Shown piece by piece: positions 5,698 through 8,470 of a stretch of DNA of 8,470 bases (positions within the stretch are counted from its first letter, which is position 1; the number at the start of each line of letters is the position of its first letter). The DNA comes from Candidatus Omnitrophota bacterium (lineage in GTDB: Bacteria > Omnitrophota > Gorgyraeia > Gygaellales > Profunditerraquicolaceae): positions 1 to 8,470 of the forward strand of contig JAPLLQ010000135.1 in NCBI GenBank assembly GCA_026387485.1, in the 5' to 3' direction. The notes below the pieces were generated by a model, which worked only from the letters and a program-made list of their open reading frames with translations, was not told where the DNA came from and did not search any database. A program made the position numbers and the translations under genes.

Positions 5698-6138
5698 ATG
5701 ATGAAAATAAGGTTTTATCGATTCGCAATTTTAGTTTTCTTCGTGCTATTTTTTATTAGCGAATCTTTAACTTTTGCCCGCGCCAAAGAAATTCCATCTG
5801 TTGAACCGTTCGAAAAAATTGATCGCGTTCTTATCCTTGCCCCTCATCCCGACGATGATATTATAGGCTGCGCAGGCGTCATTCAGCGCACGCTTAAAGC
5901 AGGAGCCAAGGTAAAAGTGGTGTATATGACCTGCGGAGATAATAATATATTCTCTATCCTTTTCTATAATAAGTTGCTTTTTCCCCTCAAGCTTATTTTA
6001 TTAAGGGAAAAGGATTTTATTACTCTGGGGCATCAGCGTGTACATGAAGCAGTAAAAGCAATGAAGATACTCGGAGTGAAAGAGGGAGATCTTTTATTCT
6101 TAGGCTATCCTGATCATGGCGTACAGGAGTTCATTTAG
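5698..6138 (+). CDS. PIG-L (LmbE-like) deacetylase, N-terminal part of a broken gene
   Basis: This encodes 146 residues before an early TAG. Residues 1-29 are a signal peptide (basic start, LVFFVLFFIS core), so the protein would be exported. RVLILAPHPDDDIIGCAG (43-60) holds the family's AHPDD signature: His50 and Asp53 are the expected zinc ligands and Asp52 the expected general base. KVKVVYMTCGDNN is the next conserved strand, and LGHQRVHEAVKAMKILGV and LFLGYPDHG are the following family landmarks. Enzymes of this family remove acyl groups from N-acetylglucosamine-type or related substrates; this substrate is unknown. GGAGAGG at 5686-5692 serves ATG 5698 or 5701. Right after YPDHG the homology leaves this frame and continues in the next frame (6116-7057), so the product as written lacks the third zinc ligand and would be inactive. 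Confidence 0.8.
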   Translation: MMKIRFYRFAILVFFVLFFISESLTFARAKEIPSVEPFEKIDRVLILAPHPDDDIIGCAGVIQRTLKAGAKVKVVYMTCGDNNIFSILFYNKLLFPLKLILLREKDFITLGHQRVHEAVKAMKILGVKEGDLLFLGYPDHGVQEFI

Positions 6139-7057
6139 CGGGTCTTCATCCGTCCCCTATCAAGAGAGCGTGGGTTACAAAAAAGAATTTACCGCAGATA
6201 ATATTATCGAGGATCTAAAAATGGCTATTTTAGATTTTAAGCCGACTAAAATTTTTGTTTCGCATCCTTCGGATGTCAACGGCGACCATTGGGCCTATTA
6301 TTTATATATGATGGTCTCTCTTGCTGATTTAGGCAATAAGATCCCTGAGCCAAAAATATACCCGTATATTGTGCATGTGCCGGGCTGGCCACTTCCCCGC
6401 CATTATCATCGGAATCTTGTAATAGAGCCTCCGGAAAAATTCTTCGGAGATGTTTTAACGCTTGTTGATTGGCGTCAACTTAAATTAACCCCGGAGGAAA
6501 TAGATAAGAAATATGAAGCAATGCTGGCCCACAAGAGCCAGACTCGCATCAGTGATTTTTATCTTATGGCTTTTGTGCGTCAGAACGAGTTATTCGGAGA
6601 TTTTCCTTATATTACATTAAAGAAGCAGCACTCTTCTGAATTATCCACTAAACCCGGGGCAAAAGATATCTTTACGGCTGATATGCAGTGGATTGGTTAT
6701 GCGGTTGTGGATGATGCTCTTTGGATTAGGGTTAAGAAGCCGAAAGAATTAAAACAGAGGCTAGCTTTTCGTTTTTTTATCGCCGGATACAGAGATGATG
6801 TCCCTTTTGCTAAAATGCCGAATATCCTGGTGTTTACCAGATATAATAGGTTTAGTATATTAAATGCCACCGCGCATAAATATATTACCCCTGAGGGAAC
6901 GTCGCTTGAAGTTAACAAAGAGTCAGTAATATTTAAGCTACCGCTTAGCGTATTAGGAAATCCCGAAGGTTTTTTGTTGGGGTTTGAAACAAACGGGAAG
7001 TTTCTGCCTACAGGCTGCACCTCTTTCCGGGCAATTACGATTGAATATGCCCGTTAG
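6116..7057 (+). CDS. PIG-L (LmbE-like) deacetylase, C-terminal part of a broken gene
   Basis: This is the continuation in the +1-shifted frame, open from 6104 and given here from an in-frame ATG that is unlikely to be a natural start because it has no ribosome binding site. YRSSFSGSSSVPYQES is the family segment that normally follows the YPD region after a short Trp-containing stretch, which is missing here. SHPSDVNGDHWA (6260-6295) is the second zinc motif; its D-H pair at 6284-6289 carries the third zinc-binding His. A further conserved stretch is KYEAMLAHKSQTR. After about 6650 comes a beta-rich domain of roughly 125 residues ending in IFKLPLSVLGNPEGFLLGFETN, which resembles CBM9/DOMON-like sandwich domains (weak inference). 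Together with the upstream part this would be a secreted zinc deacetylase of about 450 residues. The body of this part is well preserved, so the break is recent or an assembly error. Confidence 0.75.
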   Translation: MAYRSSFSGSSSVPYQESVGYKKEFTADNIIEDLKMAILDFKPTKIFVSHPSDVNGDHWAYYLYMMVSLADLGNKIPEPKIYPYIVHVPGWPLPRHYHRNLVIEPPEKFFGDVLTLVDWRQLKLTPEEIDKKYEAMLAHKSQTRISDFYLMAFVRQNELFGDFPYITLKKQHSSELSTKPGAKDIFTADMQWIGYAVVDDALWIRVKKPKELKQRLAFRFFIAGYRDDVPFAKMPNILVFTRYNRFSILNATAHKYITPEGTSLEVNKESVIFKLPLSVLGNPEGFLLGFETNGKFLPTGCTSFRAITIEYAR

Positions 7058-7078
7058 GAATGGGGGGATAATAGGAGT

Positions 7079-7101
7079 TGCAATATAATTATAGTATTGC
7101 A
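7079..7101. other. Inverted repeat after the deacetylase locus
   Basis: TGCAATA (7079-7085) and TATTGCA (7095-7101) form a perfect 7-bp stem with a 9-base AT-rich loop, 21 bases after the stop codon. There is no T-run, so it is not an obvious intrinsic terminator. It may be an mRNA 3' stabiliser or a chance palindrome. Confidence 0.3.
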
Positions 7102-7153
7102 TAAAGCGTTATAGGGTTTAATTTTACCATTTTGGCCAGGTGAATAATAAACA

Positions 7154-7181
7154 TTGACAAGCAGTATTATTGTGGTAAACT
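7154..7181 (+). promoter_or_regulatory. Promoter of the cold-shock gene
   Basis: A consensus TTGACA (7154-7159) is followed after 16 bases by TAAACT (7176-7181), which is preceded by TGG as an extended -10. Transcription would start near 7188, giving a leader of about 160 bases before the cold-shock gene. Long leaders are typical of cspA-type genes. Confidence 0.82.
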
Positions 7182-7209
7182 TATTCCAGTAAAAGTTTAG
7201 AAGTCTTAG

Positions 7210-7245
7210 CCGTAAGGACAGGATATCTGACCTTATGGTTTTTTT
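7210..7245 (+). terminator. Intrinsic terminator inside the cold-shock leader (putative attenuator)
   Basis: CCGTAAGG (7210-7217) pairs with CCTTATGG (7231-7238, one G-U pair). Inside the loop CAG (7219-7221) can pair with CTG (7227-7229). Seven T follow at 7239-7245. It lies about 20 bases after the likely transcript start and more than 100 bases before the cold-shock start codon, with no gene between. It should therefore either yield a short RNA of about 55-60 bases or act as an attenuator. Downstream (7265-7290) CTAGGA and TTCTAG can form a second weak stem; no clear anti-terminator pairing was found by eye. Confidence 0.75.
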
Positions 7246-7351
7246 ATTTGTCATTGTTTGTCCCGCTAGGAATCAAAAGAATTCTAGGCAGGTGAAGATA
7301 ATGCGGATTTCTAGCAGTTTACTAAATTTTGAGAAAAGGAGGTAACAAACA

Positions 7352-7552
7352 ATGGCAACAGGAATAGTTAAATGGTTTAGTGATCAGAAGGGTTATGGGT
7401 TTATCACTCCGGAAAACGGAAAGGATGTTTTTGTGCATCATTCCGCGATTCAGGGTGAAGGCTATAAGTCTTTAGCTGAAGGCGCCAAGGTCGAGTTCAA
7501 TATTGAACAAGGACCTAAAGGCGAACAGGCTACTAACGTAGTCAAACTTTAA
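7352..7552 (+). CDS. Cold-shock protein, CspA family
   Basis: This encodes 66 residues, the normal length of a single cold-shock domain. It has the start TGIVKWFS and carries both RNA-binding motifs: RNP1 as KGYGFI (13-18) and RNP2 as VFVHH (26-30). GPKGEQATNV near the end is the conserved last strand. The family binds single-stranded RNA and DNA and acts as an RNA chaperone; in Escherichia coli some members act as transcription antiterminators. AAAGGAGG at 7335-7342 lies nine bases before the ATG. It is a single-gene transcript between the promoter at 7154 and the terminator at 7568. The terminator within its own leader makes autoregulation by antitermination an attractive inference. The family has many paralogues, so no specific csp letter is assigned. 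Confidence 0.97.
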   Translation: MATGIVKWFSDQKGYGFITPENGKDVFVHHSAIQGEGYKSLAEGAKVEFNIEQGPKGEQATNVVKL

Positions 7553-7567
7553 TCTAGAACAAAAAAT

Positions 7568-7600
7568 AGGGCCCGGCATCTTTTTTAGATCCGGGCCCTT
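7568..7600 (+). terminator. Intrinsic terminator after the cold-shock gene
   Basis: AGGGCCCGG (7568-7576) pairs perfectly with CCGGGCCCT (7591-7599). The stem extends inward through ATCT (7578-7581) and AGAT (7587-7590) around a one-base bulge. The following bases, TTACTTT, are only moderately T-rich, but the stem is very stable. Confidence 0.88.
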
Positions 7601-7637
7601 ACTTTCGTAAAAAAATTTTAGTAATTTCTTGAATAAA

Positions 7638-7646
7638 TGGTATAAT
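7638..7646 (+). promoter_or_regulatory. Extended -10 promoter of the nitronate-monooxygenase-like gene
   Basis: TGGTATAAT (7638-7646) is an extended -10 box. The -35 is weak (TTAGTA 7618-7623 at 17 bases). This leaves a leader of about 85 bases whose first 65 resemble the cold-shock leader. Confidence 0.65.
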
Positions 7647-7705
7647 TATTTCCAATAAATAAAATATAAAGTTTAGCAAATCTAACAGTCGTAAAGAAGA
7701 GGATA
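7647..7705 (+). repeat. Leader segment homologous to the cold-shock leader
   Basis: With a few gaps, 7638-7705 aligns with 7173-7225. Shared blocks are TTATT-CCA-TAAA after the -10 box, then AAGTTTAG, TCT-A, CGTAA-GA and AGGATA. The cold-shock copy goes on to complete a terminator hairpin. Here the 3' arm (CCTTATGG) is missing, so no stem forms. The segment is either a diverged duplicate or a shared binding sequence. Confidence 0.45.
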
Positions 7706-7737
7706 AAGAAATTTGACAAGACAAAGTGAGGCGATCT

Positions 7738-8470
7738 ATGAATAGAGAGTTTAAGAATTTAAATATAGGCAATTTAAGAATAAAACTACCAATCATTCAA
7801 GGTGGAATGGGGGTGCGTGTGTCTTCGTCTTCATTAGCTTCAGCAGTATCCAATGAAGGGGCACTTGGGGTGATTGCCGCGGTGGGGCTGGGGGAGGAAT
7901 GCGGTGATGAGAAGCGCGATTATAAGATGCGTTCGCGCGCGGAACTAACAAATATCATTCGAGATACCAGAAGTATGACAAAAAATCCGTTCGGCGTAAA
8001 TATTATGTGTGTGCTTACTAACTATGATGAGTTAGTGGAGGCGGCCCAAGCTGAATCTGTGGATGTGATTATTTCCGGGGCTGGCCTACCGTTACGTTTG
8101 CCATCTTTGATTAAGAATGATAAGACTAAACTTGTTCCGATTGTTTCTTCCGCGCGGGCAGCGCTGATTATTTGCAGTACTTGGGTCAGGAGGTATAAAC
8201 GCTTGCCTGATGCTATTGTTGTCGAAGGGCCGCTTGCCGGCGGGCATCTGGGTTATAGTTTTGCCGAGCTTGCCGATGAAGAGCATTTTTCTCTGGATAA
8301 AATCCTGGTTGAAGTATTGGCGGTTACACGCTCTTTTGATAATGACAAATCGCGTATTCCTGTTATTGCCGCTGGAGGAATTTTTGATGGCAAAGATATT
8401 GCCAGGGTTATGCGTTTAGGCGCAAGTGGGGTACAGATGGGTACACGTTTTGTCTGTACGCACGAATGTG
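7738..8470 (+). CDS. Nitronate monooxygenase / 2-nitropropane dioxygenase family protein, partial
   Basis: This is open from ATG 7738 to the window edge: 244 residues of a protein that is usually some 350 residues long. GTGAGG at 7726-7731 is an acceptable ribosome binding site, six bases upstream. It is an FMN-binding TIM barrel. LPIIQGGMGVRVS (17-29) is the first FMN-contact loop, followed by NEGALGVIAAV. NPFGVNIMCVLTNYDE and VDVIISGAGLP are later barrel strands. EGPLAGGHLGY holds His170 at the position of the family's catalytic His. IPVIAAGGI (207-215) and GVQMGTRF (231-238) are the FMN-phosphate loops. The family oxidises nitronates or, in FabK-type relatives, reduces enoyl-ACP; which applies cannot be decided here. 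The sequence then reads VCTHEC, typical of a longer, poorly studied subgroup. Confidence 0.88.
   Translation, partial: MNREFKNLNIGNLRIKLPIIQGGMGVRVSSSSLASAVSNEGALGVIAAVGLGEECGDEKRDYKMRSRAELTNIIRDTRSMTKNPFGVNIMCVLTNYDELVEAAQAESVDVIISGAGLPLRLPSLIKNDKTKLVPIVSSARAALIICSTWVRRYKRLPDAIVVEGPLAGGHLGYSFAELADEEHFSLDKILVEVLAVTRSFDNDKSRIPVIAAGGIFDGKDIARVMRLGASGVQMGTRFVCTHEC

Noticed and set aside
6116..6138. Programmed +1 frameshift in the deacetylase gene
   Set aside because: There is no slippery codon run or stimulatory hairpin in the overlap, and a conserved segment appears to be missing, which a frameshift would not restore.
6697..7020. Antisense open frame of 107 codons
   Set aside because: It is fully opposite the conserved C-terminal deacetylase frame, with low-complexity composition and no start signal.
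8092..8419. Overlapping open frames on both strands near the window end
   Set aside because: Both are contained in the frame of the nitronate-monooxygenase-family gene, which shows clear FMN-binding motifs through this region.

Overview
The window is AT-rich bacterial DNA. Every gene with good support lies on the + strand. The genes are compact, with strong AAGGAGG-type ribosome binding sites, consensus sigma-70-type promoters, intrinsic terminators and many signal-peptide or membrane proteins. This fits a Gram-negative-type bacterium from an uncultured lineage. Candidatus Omnitrophota is a plausible guess from the general look of the small secreted proteins, but no marker gene here proves it. 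There is no rRNA, tRNA, transposase or CRISPR array.

Layout. Positions 1-483 hold the C-terminal end of a serine-hydrolase-type protein (DUF3471-like domain). Positions 641-1758 hold three small exported proteins: an unknown 92-residue one preceded by a conspicuous hairpin, then a pair (119 and 121 residues) closed by a perfect-stem terminator. Positions 1824-3892 hold a remnant of the same hairpin, a consensus promoter, a long structured leader, a six-helix membrane protein of unknown family and an MFS transporter. Positions 3954-5589 repeat that plan: consensus promoter, a homologous structured leader, another multi-helix membrane protein, an iron-sulfur-flavoprotein-like oxidoreductase and a terminator. 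Positions 5632-7057 hold a PIG-L (LmbE) deacetylase split into two reading frames, probably by an internal deletion. Positions 7154-7600 hold a cold-shock protein whose leader contains its own intrinsic terminator. Positions 7638-8470 hold the start of a nitronate-monooxygenase-family flavoprotein, cut by the window edge.

The most interesting feature is not a protein. It is a dispersed RNA-like element, about 110 nt in its full form. It has two full copies (about 1936-2042 and 3999-4104), one copy of the 5' hairpin only (641-682) and one fragment (1824-1849). Each full copy starts just downstream of a near-consensus promoter and ends just before the ribosome binding site of a membrane-protein gene. 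It contains a long imperfect hairpin followed by a U-run, then two further helices whose order implies a pseudoknot or a two-state switch, and an invariant 19-nt segment. I do not recognise it as a known riboswitch class. It is a candidate cis-regulatory RNA family that would place two membrane-protein operons, and possibly a small secreted protein, under one signal.

A second shared leader is seen further on. The promoters and first 50-70 transcribed bases of the cold-shock gene and the nitronate-monooxygenase-like gene are similar, but only the cold-shock copy keeps a complete terminator hairpin.
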